Origin: Planktotalea frisia
GTDB lineage: Bacteria > Pseudomonadota > Alphaproteobacteria > Rhodobacterales > Rhodobacteraceae
NCBI RefSeq assembly: GCF_001890925.1
Contig: NZ_MLCB01000045.1
Coordinates: forward strand, 1 to 58,543
Reading direction: 5' to 3'
Length of the DNA stretch: 58,543 nt
The position numbers and the translations under genes are program-made. Positions 1 to 10,419 of this stretch are shown here, piece after piece; within the stretch, counting starts at the first letter, position 1, and each line of letters starts with the position of its first letter. The notes beneath the pieces were generated by a model, which saw only the letters and a program-made list of their open reading frames with translations, was not told the origin of the DNA and ran no database searches.

Positions 1-61
1 TCAGACAATTTCCGCGTCATAACCCATGAAAAAATTCGGGTTTTGGGGTAGCAGCGGTATA
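1..61. repeat. Left arm of 61-base terminal inverted repeat
   Basis: The first 61 bases are the exact reverse complement of the last 61 (58483-58543); the match stops at base 62. On the minus strand the arm reads as an open frame ending ...FFMGYDAEIV with its TGA exactly at bases 1-3. I do not recognise the peptide. The arm lies downstream of the atpC terminator. It may be the end of a repeat present elsewhere in the genome at which the assembly stopped, or an assembly artefact. Confidence 0.9.
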
Positions 62-108
62 GCATTGAATGATGCCATAAATTTGGCAAGCCACAAAAGT
101 GCTGGCAA

Positions 109-142
109 CAAAAAAGCCCTCCCGACAGGATCGGAAGGGCTC
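109..142 (-). terminator. Rho-independent terminator of the atp operon
   Basis: On the minus strand a GC-rich stem (115-125 pairing with 131-141, one mismatch, loop of five bases) is followed by six T residues. It lies about 25 bases past the atpC stop codon, so it should end the atpHAGDC transcript. Confidence 0.9.
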
Positions 143-164
143 AAATTCTGAAACAGTTGTTAAC

Positions 165-581
165 TTAGTTCACACTAATTCCCAGCGCATCACCTAAGGC
201 AACCGTATCCGCAAGCGTCTTGGCAATGTCGTCTGCCGCTTCGCTTTTGGAGTCTTGTGCTTTCGCAAATGCGTCTGTCGCCGCATCAACCATGCCTTTG
301 AGAGTCGCTTGATCCATGTCTGCTCTCGCGATTGCACGCTCAGCAAGAACGGAGATACCGCTTTCACCGATTTCTGCAAAACCGCCGGTGACCACATACT
401 CAGCATCACCCTCTGGACCGGTCACTTTCAAAACGCCAGGGCGCAATGTCGTGATCGTTGGCGCGTGATCCGCCATAGCTGTCATGTCACCGTCAGAGCC
501 TGGGATCTGCACTTCGTTCACCTGCATGGACGCAAGGCTGCGCTCTGGAGAAACCAGATTGAACTGCACTGTATCTGCCAT
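165..581 (-). CDS. atpC: F1 ATP synthase epsilon subunit
   Basis: Epsilon subunit of the F1 sector, a rotor-stalk component that couples rotation to the proton-translocating F0 sector and can inhibit ATP hydrolysis. The 138-residue product begins [14 protein letters not shown] and has the N-terminal beta-sandwich wording of the family ([24 protein letters not shown] near residues 24-50), followed by an alpha-helical tail. It is the last gene of the atpHAGDC operon, 55 bases after atpD, and is followed by a strong terminator. Length is normal for Alphaproteobacteria. The F0 genes are not in the window, as expected for this class, where they form a separate locus. Confidence 0.97.
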   Translation of the reverse strand: MADTVQFNLVSPERSLASMQVNEVQIPGSDGDMTAMADHAPTITTLRPGVLKVTGPEGDAEYVVTGGFAEIGESGISVLAERAIARADMDQATLKGMVDAATDAFAKAQDSKSEAADDIAKTLADTVALGDALGISVN

Positions 582-636
582 GTTCGTCTCCTTTGTCGGC
601 AGTGCTGATCGAAACCAGCACCTACCAAATCAACGA

Positions 637-2079
<1,443 letters not shown>

Positions 2080-2955
2080 TTAGAGCGCTTCCGCGCCCGA
2101 AATGATTTCAATCAGCTCGTTGGTGATGACGGCCTGACGGGAACGGTTGTACTGGATCGTCAGTTTGTCGATCATGTCACCCGCGTTGCGTGTTGCGTTG
2201 TCCATCGCAGACATACGTGAGCCTTGCTCGGACGCCGCATTTTCCAGCAGAGCTGAGAAAATAGCAGTGGCGACAGCGCGTGGAAGCAAGTCAGCCAGAA
2301 TGGCCTCTTCGCTAGGCTCGTAGTCATAAAGCGTTGCCGCTTCGGCGCCCTCTTCCTGCTCAAACGCAGCAGGGATAATCTGCTGCGCCGTTGGGATTTG
2401 GGTAACCACGTTCTGGAACTTCGCATAGAACAGTGTCGCGACATCAAACTCGGAGGCGTCGAAACGCGACAGTACATCAGATGCGATGTCTTGCGCGTTT
2501 ACATAGCCAAGGCGTTTGACGTCAGACAGATCAACGTGCCCGACATAATACTGACCAAAGTCACGCTTCATGCTGTCGCGGCCTTTTTTGCCGACTGTCA
2601 GAATTTTGACAGTCTTGCCAGCTGCGAGCAGGCTTTCTGCGTGACCACGTGCTTTCTTGGCGATGTTGGTGTTAAAACCACCGCAAAGGCCACGCTCAGA
2701 CGTCATAACAACAAGCAGATGCACGTCATCTTTGCCCGTACCGCTCAGCAGTTTGGGCGCAGAGTCCGATCCACCAACCGAAGCTGCCAGACCCGCCATC
2801 ACAGCATTAAAACGCTCTGTATATGGACGAGACTGCTCGGCAGCTTCCTGCGCGCGGCGAAGTTTCGCCGCGGCAACCATTTGCATGGCTTTCGTGATCT
2901 TACGAGTGTTCTTCACACTCTCGATCCGATTTTTGAGATCCTTGAGATTTGCCAT
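2080..2955 (-). CDS. atpG: F1 ATP synthase gamma subunit
   Basis: Gamma subunit, the central rotating shaft of F1. The 291-residue product has both conserved terminal helices: [20 protein letters not shown] at the start, followed by a [16 protein letters not shown] segment, and [20 protein letters not shown] at the end. These form the coiled coil inside the alpha3beta3 ring. It lies 13 bases after atpA and 18 before atpD, so it is plainly operonic. Full length with nothing unusual. Confidence 0.98.
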   Translation of the reverse strand: MANLKDLKNRIESVKNTRKITKAMQMVAAAKLRRAQEAAEQSRPYTERFNAVMAGLAASVGGSDSAPKLLSGTGKDDVHLLVVMTSERGLCGGFNTNIAKKARGHAESLLAAGKTVKILTVGKKGRDSMKRDFGQYYVGHVDLSDVKRLGYVNAQDIASDVLSRFDASEFDVATLFYAKFQNVVTQIPTAQQIIPAAFEQEEGAEAATLYDYEPSEEAILADLLPRAVATAIFSALLENAASEQGSRMSAMDNATRNAGDMIDKLTIQYNRSRQAVITNELIEIISGAEAL

Positions 2956-2968
2956 CTACCAGATCCCC

Positions 2969-4507
2969 TTACGCGAAGTCGTTGGCGAATTCGGCGATTG
3001 CGGACTTCAACTTCTCTTCGATCTCACCTTTGATCTTTTGATCTTTGTTGGTGATTTCATCGAGTACAGCGGAATGCTTGGAATGCATGTGCGCAAGCAG
3101 GCCTTTTTCAAAACGACCAACAGCTGAGACCTCGATTTTGTCGAGGAAGCCGTTTGTACCAGCGTAGATGACAGTCACGATTTCCGCGTTCGTCAGCGGA
3201 GAATACTGTGGCTGCTTCATCAGCTCTGTCAAGCGTGCACCACGGCTCAAGAGCTGCTGAGTGGACGCATCAAGGTCGGAACCGAACTGCGCGAACGCCG
3301 CCATTTCGCGGTACTGAGCCAAGGAAAGCTTAACCGGACCAGCAACAGAAGACATCGCTTTTGTTTGTGCAGAGGAACCAACGCGAGAAACAGAAAGACC
3401 TGTGTTCACAGCTGGACGGATACCTTGGAAGAACAATTCTGTTTCCAAGAAGATCTGACCGTCTGTAATCGAAATCACGTTTGTCGGAATAAACGCAGAA
3501 ACGTCACCGCCCTGTGTTTCAATGATCGGCAGAGCCGTCAAAGAACCGGAACCGTTGTCTTCGTTCAGCTTCGCGGAACGCTCAAGCAAACGGGAGTGAA
3601 GATAGAAAACGTCGCCTGGATACGCTTCACGGCCTGGTGGGCGGCGAAGAAGCAAGGACATTTGACGATATGCAACCGCTTGCTTGGAGAGGTCATCATA
3701 GATGATCAGCGCGTGACGGCCATTGTCGCGGAAGTGCTCTGCCATGGATGTCGCAGCGTATGGTGCGAGGAACTGCAAAGGTGCAGGCTCGGACGCAGTT
3801 GCAGCCACAACGATGGAATATTCCATCGCGCCAGCTTCTTCGAGTTTCTTAACCAACTGCGCCACTGTGGAACGCTTTTGGCCAATCGCGACGTAAACGC
3901 AGTACAATTTCTTGTTCTCGTCGTCGCCAGCAGCTTCGTTGTAGGATTTTTGGTTCAGGATCGCGTCCAGAGCAACGGCAGTTTTGCCTGTCTGACGGTC
4001 ACCAATGATCAGCTCTCGCTGGCCACGACCAATTGGGATCATCGCGTCTACGGACTTCAGGCCAGTCGCCATTGGTTCGTGAACGGATTTACGTGGAATA
4101 ATGCCGGGCGCTTTCACGTCCGCAACACCGCGCTTGGATGTCTTGATCGGGCCTTTGCCGTCAAGCGGGTTACCAAGGCCGTCAACGACGCGGCCAAGCA
4201 ACTCATCACCGACGGGAACGTCAACGATAGAGTTGGTGCGCTTGACTGTGTCACCTTCTTTAATGTCACGGTCAGAACCGAAGATAACAACACCAACGTT
4301 GTCAGCTTCGAGGTTCAAGGCCATGCCCTGAATACCACCGGGGAATTCGACCATCTCGCCGGCCTGAACATTGTCCAGTCCGTGCACACGAGCGATACCG
4401 TCACCAACGGACAGAACTCGGCCAACTTCAGCAACTTCAGCATCTTTGCCAAAGTTCTTGATCTGGTCCTTTAGGATCGCAGAAATTTCTGCAGCTTGGA
4501 TACCCAT
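2969..4507 (-). CDS. atpA: F1 ATP synthase alpha subunit
   Basis: Alpha subunit of F1, which binds nucleotide non-catalytically and contributes the arginine finger to the catalytic sites on beta. The 512-residue product starts [20 protein letters not shown], typical of Alphaproteobacteria, and carries the P-loop GDRQTGKT at 169-176. The stop codon of atpH directly abuts this start (4508/4507), so translation is probably coupled. Full length. Confidence 0.99.
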   Translation of the reverse strand: MGIQAAEISAILKDQIKNFGKDAEVAEVGRVLSVGDGIARVHGLDNVQAGEMVEFPGGIQGMALNLEADNVGVVIFGSDRDIKEGDTVKRTNSIVDVPVGDELLGRVVDGLGNPLDGKGPIKTSKRGVADVKAPGIIPRKSVHEPMATGLKSVDAMIPIGRGQRELIIGDRQTGKTAVALDAILNQKSYNEAAGDDENKKLYCVYVAIGQKRSTVAQLVKKLEEAGAMEYSIVVAATASEPAPLQFLAPYAATSMAEHFRDNGRHALIIYDDLSKQAVAYRQMSLLLRRPPGREAYPGDVFYLHSRLLERSAKLNEDNGSGSLTALPIIETQGGDVSAFIPTNVISITDGQIFLETELFFQGIRPAVNTGLSVSRVGSSAQTKAMSSVAGPVKLSLAQYREMAAFAQFGSDLDASTQQLLSRGARLTELMKQPQYSPLTNAEIVTVIYAGTNGFLDKIEVSAVGRFEKGLLAHMHSKHSAVLDEITNKDQKIKGEIEEKLKSAIAEFANDFA

Positions 4508-5068
4508 TTATCCGACCTCTTTCATTGCATTCTGGAGGGAATTGAGCTTGGAGCGGATCGACGTGTCGATCATCTTCGAGCCAACTTTAACGACAAGACC
4601 GCCGATGAGGGATTCATCAACGGTCGCTTTGATAATAACGTCTTTGCCTACATTGGCCTTCAGCGTTTTCGCCAGTTTATCTGACTGCGCCTTGGTCATT
4701 GCAGTTGCGGAGGTAACTTCCGCAGTCACTTCACCTTTGTCTTCTGCGATAAGGGCACGCAGTTGAGCAACAAGTTGCGGCAACACGAACAAACGACGCT
4801 TTGTTGCCATAAGGCTGAGCGTGTTTGCCATAATCGGCTGCAACTTCATCTTTTTGGAGATCGCGTTGACTGCGCCGCCCTGAACATCGCGGGAATAAAC
4901 CGGCGAAGAAATCAAGTCGCGCAAGTCAGCGCTGGACTCTAGCGCAGCGGCCAGATCATCCACATTGGTTTCGAGTTTCGCGATAGCCTTGCCTTCTTTG
5001 GCAAGATCGAAAACTGCTGAGGCATAGCGCGCAGCAATACCCGAGGAAATCGAAGCTGGTTCGGACAC
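4508..5068 (-). CDS. atpH: F1 ATP synthase delta subunit
   Basis: Delta (OSCP-type) subunit of the peripheral stalk, which holds the alpha3beta3 head against rotation. I chose the GTG at 5066-5068, giving 187 residues starting [20 protein letters not shown] after the initiator. This matches the usual start of the family in Rhodobacterales and places a GGAAGG ribosome site six bases upstream. A GTG two codons earlier would leave no space after that site. First gene of the operon; the promoter should lie in 5069-5354. Confidence 0.95.
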   Translation of the reverse strand: MSEPASISSGIAARYASAVFDLAKEGKAIAKLETNVDDLAAALESSADLRDLISSPVYSRDVQGGAVNAISKKMKLQPIMANTLSLMATKRRLFVLPQLVAQLRALIAEDKGEVTAEVTSATAMTKAQSDKLAKTLKANVGKDVIIKATVDESLIGGLVVKVGSKMIDTSIRSKLNSLQNAMKEVG

Positions 5069-5354
5069 GTCCACCCTTCCGATATTCTGGCCTTTGGTTC
5101 GCTCAAATGACTAGAGCAACCCGCAAGCGATGGAGCTCCGACAAAACGCCGGTGCGTGAAATTCTGGGCCGATGTAGCAGAGGGTTTCACGCATCGCAAC
5201 ATATCTTGATACAATTGAGTGATCGTATCACACCTTATTTGTATGACTTTGACGCAAGTGCGACGAGATGCGCAGGCAAATTGATGACAAAAACCGAATT
5301 ATTTCGTGAAATTATCTGATTCCTTGCCCCGTAGAGTAAAATAAGCAGGCAGTT
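5069..5354. promoter_or_regulatory. Upstream region of the atp operon
   Basis: This 286-base stretch separates atpH from the 3' end of the minus-strand methyltransferase gene and should hold the atp promoter. No convincing -35/-10 pair stands out. A short inverted repeat GTGAT-CGT-ATCAC lies at 5219-5231, overlapping a second pair TGATAC/GTATCA at 5208-5213 and 5225-5230. These could bind a dimeric regulator, but this is only a guess. I see no gene in it. Confidence 0.4.
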
Positions 5355-6119
5355 TTACTTACGCTGAGCCTTCAAGCCAACAGCGGCTTCAGGGACTGGC
5401 TTGGGTCCAAGCACCTCCAAAGGGCTTGGGACGCGCAGGCGTTTTCCCGGACCAGAGGGGGCATGAACTCGTTTGGACACTTCTACCATCAACACGCCTG
5501 ACGGGAAAATCGCTGGCATATTGCCCCCAATACGTTCCAACACATTGCCAGATTTCATCCAAGCGCGCTTGGTGCTGGGTGGTTGATACAGCGCAGCAGC
5601 ATGCCGTTCTGGCAAAAACTCGTGACGCTTCAACTGCGTTTCTAACTGACCAAGGGTGTATGGTCGCCCAAACCCAAAGGGCGTCGCGTCGCTACGTGAC
5701 CAAAGGCCCGCGCGATTGGGCACTATAAAGAGCGCACGCCCCCCCGGCCCCAGAACACGCCAGCATTCTTCCAGAACCGCTGTTGGGTTTTCTGACGTCT
5801 CTAACCCGTGCATCACAACAAGCCGATCCACCCGTCCAGTTTCAATGGGCCAGAGCATTTCTTCGCAAAGCACCGACACATTCGGCAGGCCAGCAGGCCA
5901 AGGGATCACCCCTTGCGGCCCCGGCATCAACGCGATCACACGGCGCGCATCTTTGAGGTAGGGACGCAAAAGCGGTACCGCGAAGCCAAATCCAGCGACA
6001 GTTTGCCCCTGCGCTTCCGGCCACATCCTAAGCATCCGATTGCGCACAGCACGCTGCGCGGCGCGCCCCAAAGCAGAGCGGTAATAAAAATTTCGCAGGT
6101 CTTGCACATCAAGATGCAT
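5355..6119 (-). CDS. Class I SAM-dependent methyltransferase
   Basis: A predicted soluble methyltransferase of 254 residues; its substrate is unknown. The fold is supported by a glycine-rich motif I near residues 40-48 (TVAGFGFAV), a motif with [12 protein letters not shown] near 97-108 and [14 protein letters not shown] near 123-136, the usual UbiE/Methyltransf_11 pattern. I placed the start at the ATG at 6117-6119 ([14 protein letters not shown]), with AGAGG upstream; a longer frame from 6164 has no better site. It is divergent from gloB with 62 bases between, an arrangement I recall in Rhodobacterales but could not check. Confidence 0.85.
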   Translation of the reverse strand: MHLDVQDLRNFYYRSALGRAAQRAVRNRMLRMWPEAQGQTVAGFGFAVPLLRPYLKDARRVIALMPGPQGVIPWPAGLPNVSVLCEEMLWPIETGRVDRLVVMHGLETSENPTAVLEECWRVLGPGGRALFIVPNRAGLWSRSDATPFGFGRPYTLGQLETQLKRHEFLPERHAAALYQPPSTKRAWMKSGNVLERIGGNMPAIFPSGVLMVEVSKRVHAPSGPGKRLRVPSPLEVLGPKPVPEAAVGLKAQRK

Positions 6120-6181
6120 TGCAGCGCCTCTCACGATCAGCCACTCTGACTTATCACATAACAAGCCGGAGCTGAATTACT

Positions 6182-6949
6182 ATGCCTTATGAAATTGTGA
6201 CCATCCCCTGCTTGGAAGACAACTATGCGTTTCTGATCGGCAACCTTGAGACGCAGGACGCGGCAATCGTTGATGTTCCCGAGGCCGCACCGATTAATGA
6301 GATGCTCAAAGACAAAGGCTGGACGCTGACGACGGTCCTTTTAACACATCATCATTGGGACCACGTCGATGGGCTTGACGGGTTAACGGGGCGCGACCGC
6401 TTAATCGTGATCGGCGCAACGGCAGATGAACATCGGCTACCAGCTCTGACAAACGCTGTCAGCGAAGGGGATACCATCGACATCTTAGGCACGCCGACAA
6501 ACATCATCGACGTTTCTGGCCACACGCTGGGTCATATCGCATTTCATATGCCTGAGCTCGATGCCGCCTTTACTGCCGATAGCCTGATGGCGCTTGGCTG
6601 TGGTCGCTTATTCGAAGGGACGCCCGCGCAAATGTATGAGAGCATGAACAAGCTGAACGCCTTGCCCGACGACACCATCATTTATTCCGGCCACGAATAC
6701 ACCTCAACCAACGCAAGATTTGCGCTGACTATTGAACCTGACAATGCAGCTCTTATGTCTAGACGCGAAGCCACGAAACTGGCGCGTGCGGCAGGATCGC
6801 CGACAGTGCCCTCATCCTTGAAACGTGAACGCGCAACCAATCCGTTTTTACGCGCGCATATCCCGCAAATCGCGGCGCATCTTGGTATGCCCGACGCAGC
6901 ACCCGTTGATGTGTTCACAGAAATTCGCAAACGCCGTGACAAATTTTGA
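6182..6949 (+). CDS. gloB: Hydroxyacylglutathione hydrolase (glyoxalase II)
   Basis: Hydrolyses S-D-lactoylglutathione to D-lactate and glutathione, the second step of methylglyoxal detoxification, in the cytosol. The 255-residue metallo-beta-lactamase-fold protein has the binuclear metal motif THHHWDH at 55-61 (ligands H56, H58, D60, H61), then H114 (SGHTLGH), D133 (TADSLM) and H171 (YSGHEYT). All seven expected ligands are present. The C-terminal substrate-binding part typical of GloB is also there (ERATNPFLR). Length is normal. Confidence 0.95.
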   Translation: MPYEIVTIPCLEDNYAFLIGNLETQDAAIVDVPEAAPINEMLKDKGWTLTTVLLTHHHWDHVDGLDGLTGRDRLIVIGATADEHRLPALTNAVSEGDTIDILGTPTNIIDVSGHTLGHIAFHMPELDAAFTADSLMALGCGRLFEGTPAQMYESMNKLNALPDDTIIYSGHEYTSTNARFALTIEPDNAALMSRREATKLARAAGSPTVPSSLKRERATNPFLRAHIPQIAAHLGMPDAAPVDVFTEIRKRRDKF

Positions 6950-7129
6950 AGCGGCCCTAAGTCAATAACCAAAGGTCTCGACCGCCCATTTTATGACACC
7001 AGTCACATCAAAGTTGATCGAGAAATGTAAGAAAGACCTTGAAGCTGGCCGAATATAGACCAAACTTTAAGACAACAGGCCTAAGCTGATCGGTATCCCC
7101 GAACAGGGTCCAAGAAAAGGAGCACGCCC

Positions 7130-9457
7130 GTGCCATCATTTTCAACAACACTCGAGCAAGCAATCCATTCCGCTTTGGCGCTTGCAAACGCGCGCCGTCA
7201 TGAATTCGCAACGCTAGAGCATCTTTTGCTCGCGCTTGTCGATGAACCCGATGCAGAACGAGTGATGAAAGCATGCTCTGTCGATACGGAAGAATTGCGG
7301 CAAACTTTGGTCGGTTTCATCGATGACGATTTGAGCAATCTGATCACGGACATTGAAGGTTCCGAAGCGGTGCCTACGGCGGCATTCCAGCGCGTTATCC
7401 AACGCGCGGCGATTCACGTGCAAAGCTCTGGACGCTCTGAGGTGACAGGTGCCAACGTATTGGTTGCGATGTTTGCAGAGCGTGAAAGCAACGCTGCATA
7501 CTTCCTGCAAGAACAGGACATGACGCGCTACGATGCTGTGAATTACATTGCACATGGCGTTGCAAAAGATCCTGCCTTTGGCGATGCCCGCCCGATCTCC
7601 GGCTCTGGCGAGATGGACGAAGAGGGTGCCGCTGCTGCAATGGACGGCGAAGAAAAGAAAGAAAGTGCGCTCGCGAAGTACTGTGTTGATCTGAACGTAA
7701 AAGCTGCGAAAGGCGATGTTGATCCATTGATTGGCCGCGATAGCGAAGTCGAACGCTGCATTCAGGTGCTTTGCCGCCGCCGCAAGAACAACCCGCTTTT
7801 GGTGGGCGATCCCGGCGTTGGTAAAACAGCCATTGCCGAAGGGCTTGCGCGCAAGATCGTGCAAGGTGAAATCCCTGAGGTTCTCTCAAAAACGACGATC
7901 TTCTCACTCGACATGGGGGCCTTGCTCGCGGGGACACGCTACCGCGGTGATTTTGAAGAACGTTTGAAAGCGGTTGTGACAGAAATCGAAGAGCATCCTG
8001 ATAGTGTTCTCTTCATCGACGAAATCCACACAGTTATCGGCGCTGGTGCGACCTCTGGCGGTGCGATGGATGCATCCAACCTTCTGAAGCCTGCGCTTCA
8101 GGGCGGCAAATTGCGCACGATGGGCTCAACCACTTATAAAGAGTTCCGTCAGCATTTCGAAAAAGACCGCGCGCTCAGCCGTCGTTTCCAGAAGATCGAC
8201 GTGAATGAGCCCTCTGTTGAGGACAGCATCAAAATCCTCAAAGGCCTCAAGCCTTATTTCGAGGATCATCACTCCGTCAAATACACATCTGACGCGATCA
8301 AAAGCGCCGTGGAACTGGCTGCACGTTACATCAATGACCGTAAATTGCCGGACAAAGCCATTGACGTGATCGATGAAGCAGGCGCCGCGCAGCATTTGAT
8401 CCCTGAAAGCAAGCGCCGCAAAACGCTTGGTGCTAAGGAAATTGAGGCGGTCGTGGCCAAGATTGCGCGCATTCCGCCGAAAAGCGTCTCCAAAAGCGAC
8501 GCTGAGGTTCTGAAAGACCTCGAGGCGAGCCTCAAGCGCGTGGTCTTTGGTCAAGACAAGGCCATCGAAGCACTCAGCTCCGCGATCAAACTTGCCCGTG
8601 CAGGTCTGCGCGAGCCTGAAAAGCCCATTGGCAACTACCTCTTCGCAGGCCCAACTGGCGTGGGTAAAACCGAAGTCGCAAAACAACTCGCCGATACGCT
8701 TGGCGTTGAGATGTTGCGCTTTGACATGTCCGAGTACATGGAAAAGCACGCGGTTTCGCGTCTTATCGGTGCACCTCCCGGCTATGTCGGTTTCGATCAG
8801 GGCGGCCTTTTGACAGATGGTGTGGATCAGCATCCTCACTGCGTGCTCTTGCTTGATGAAATCGAAAAAGCGCATCCCGATGTGTTCAACATCCTGTTGC
8901 AAGTGATGGATCACGGCAAACTGACGGATCACAATGGCCGCGCCGTTGATTTCCGCAATGTCGTGCTAATCATGACCTCTAACGCGGGTGCCGCTGAGCA
9001 AGCGAAAGAAGCGATGGGCTTTGGTCGCTCCGCACGTGAGGGCGAAGATACGGCTGCGGTCGAACGCACATTCACGCCTGAATTCCGCAATCGTCTGGAT
9101 GCGATCATCAGCTTCGGTGCCTTGCCGAAGACTGTCATCATGCAAGTGGTTGAAAAATTCGTACTGCAACTCGAAGCGCAGCTAATGGACCGCAACGTGA
9201 CGTTTGAGCTGTCCAAAGCAGCAACAGAATGGATTGCCGACAAAGGCTACGACAGCAAAATGGGTGCGCGCCCGCTTGGCCGCGTGATCCAAGAGCACAT
9301 CAAAAAGCCACTCGCAGAGGAGTTGCTGTTTGGTAAGCTTGCCAAAGGCGGTGTTGTTAAAGTCGGTGTCAAAGACGGCAAGATTGTTCTAAAGACAGAA
9401 GGCCCGGAAAAGCCGCGTCTTTCTGGTAAAAAGCCTCCCTTGCTGACGGCCGATTAA
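7130..9457 (+). CDS. clpA: ATP-dependent Clp protease ATPase subunit ClpA
   Basis: AAA+ unfoldase that feeds proteins to ClpP. The 775-residue protein has the N-terminal Clp repeat domain (about 1-145), a first ATPase module with Walker A GDPGVGKT at 226-233 and Walker B SVLFIDE near 292-298, and a second with Walker A GPTGVGKT at 507-514. A ClpP-docking tripeptide MGF follows AKEA in the second module, which supports ClpA over ClpB; the ClpB middle coiled coil is absent. The start is a GTG at 7130 with AAAAGGAG upstream. No clpS gene sits immediately upstream. The stop overlaps the next start (TAATG). Confidence 0.97.
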   Translation: MPSFSTTLEQAIHSALALANARRHEFATLEHLLLALVDEPDAERVMKACSVDTEELRQTLVGFIDDDLSNLITDIEGSEAVPTAAFQRVIQRAAIHVQSSGRSEVTGANVLVAMFAERESNAAYFLQEQDMTRYDAVNYIAHGVAKDPAFGDARPISGSGEMDEEGAAAAMDGEEKKESALAKYCVDLNVKAAKGDVDPLIGRDSEVERCIQVLCRRRKNNPLLVGDPGVGKTAIAEGLARKIVQGEIPEVLSKTTIFSLDMGALLAGTRYRGDFEERLKAVVTEIEEHPDSVLFIDEIHTVIGAGATSGGAMDASNLLKPALQGGKLRTMGSTTYKEFRQHFEKDRALSRRFQKIDVNEPSVEDSIKILKGLKPYFEDHHSVKYTSDAIKSAVELAARYINDRKLPDKAIDVIDEAGAAQHLIPESKRRKTLGAKEIEAVVAKIARIPPKSVSKSDAEVLKDLEASLKRVVFGQDKAIEALSSAIKLARAGLREPEKPIGNYLFAGPTGVGKTEVAKQLADTLGVEMLRFDMSEYMEKHAVSRLIGAPPGYVGFDQGGLLTDGVDQHPHCVLLLDEIEKAHPDVFNILLQVMDHGKLTDHNGRAVDFRNVVLIMTSNAGAAEQAKEAMGFGRSAREGEDTAAVERTFTPEFRNRLDAIISFGALPKTVIMQVVEKFVLQLEAQLMDRNVTFELSKAATEWIADKGYDSKMGARPLGRVIQEHIKKPLAEELLFGKLAKGGVVKVGVKDGKIVLKTEGPEKPRLSGKKPPLLTAD

Positions 9458-10419
9458 TGCGTCTCGCGCTTTTTATGATACCTTTCTTAGCCCTCGCAGC
9501 ACCTGCTGCGGGGGCTCCTCTTTTGGCGCTGCCTGTGGACTGCGAGCTTGGAAAAAACTGCTATATCCAACAATATATGGATCATGACGCGACAGAAAAT
9601 TTCAAAGATTTCGAATGTGGTCCGCGCTCGTACAATGCGCACAAAGGCACTGATTTTGCCGTTCCTACAGCACGCGATGCACAGGAAGGTGTCGATATTC
9701 TCGCCGCCGCTGAAGTTACAGTTCTTGGCGTGCGAGACGGAATGAGCGACGTTTGGAACGGCGAGATTAACACAGATGCGATCAAAGGGCGTGAATGCGG
9801 CAATGGCCTTGTGCTTGATCATGGCGACGGTTGGCAAACGCAGTATTGTCACTTGCGCGAAGGCTCTTTGAACGTGCGCAAAGGACAGATCGTCGAGGCT
9901 GGTACAAAACTTGGCCAAATGGGGATGACCGGACGCACAGAATTTGCCCACCTGCATTTGTCCGTGCGCAAAGACGGAAAACCCGTCGATCCCTTCGCGC
10001 CTAAGGGTGCTAAGTGCGATAAACCGATTGAAAAAACGATGTGGCGCGAGCCGCTCTTGTTTCAAAAAGGTGGCATTCTAGAAATTGGTTTTGCCGAAAG
10101 CGTTCCCAAGTTCGCCGACATAAAAATGGGTACGGCAGAGCAAGAATTGAGATCGATCTCACCAGCGCTCGTCAGCTACTTTTTCATGTTTGGCGGCAAA
10201 GCGGGTGACAAAATTGATGTGCAGTTCACTGGACCTGATGGATTTGAGGTTACGCAAATCTACGAGCTCGAAAAGAACCTAGCCCGCTTCTTCCGCGCCA
10301 TAGGTAAAAAACGTCGTGCTGAGCCTTGGCCTGTGGGCATTTATGAAGCCAGAGCGCGCTTTACTCGAAACGGCGAAGAAATTGATACACAAACTGCTAC
10401 GTTTGAAATCAAGCGATAG
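9457..10419 (+). CDS. Exported M23 (LytM-type) zinc peptidase
   Basis: A predicted periplasmic endopeptidase acting on peptidoglycan cross-bridges, or a regulator of amidases if inactive. The 320-residue product has a signal peptide ([20 protein letters not shown]). The M23 core follows: H62 and D66 in HKGTDFA, H132 in YCHL and the pair H165/H167 in HLHLSV, so all metal and catalytic residues seem present. The C-terminal 120 residues form a beta-rich domain I do not recognise. It is translationally coupled to clpA through a one-base overlap. Its stop directly abuts the stop of the convergent gene at 10420. Confidence 0.9.
   Translation: MRLALFMIPFLALAAPAAGAPLLALPVDCELGKNCYIQQYMDHDATENFKDFECGPRSYNAHKGTDFAVPTARDAQEGVDILAAAEVTVLGVRDGMSDVWNGEINTDAIKGRECGNGLVLDHGDGWQTQYCHLREGSLNVRKGQIVEAGTKLGQMGMTGRTEFAHLHLSVRKDGKPVDPFAPKGAKCDKPIEKTMWREPLLFQKGGILEIGFAESVPKFADIKMGTAEQELRSISPALVSYFFMFGGKAGDKIDVQFTGPDGFEVTQIYELEKNLARFFRAIGKKRRAEPWPVGIYEARARFTRNGEEIDTQTATFEIKR

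Noticed and set aside
110-140. Short minus-strand coding frame running from the atp terminator into the left repeat arm
   Set aside because: Upstream of the arm it reads through the terminator hairpin and lacks a start with a ribosome site. Only the shared 61 bases are meaningful.
3365-4474. 369-codon plus-strand frame opposite atpA
   Set aside because: Antisense shadow of atpA; composition rich in Cys, Arg and Asn without any motif.
6950-7129. clpS gene or heat-shock promoter before clpA
   Set aside because: No ClpS-like frame is present in the 180 bases, and CTTGAAG near 7037 has no partner box at a correct distance.
7008-7274. 88-codon minus-strand frame overlapping the clpA start
   Set aside because: No homology and it covers the clpA ribosome site and start; likely noise.
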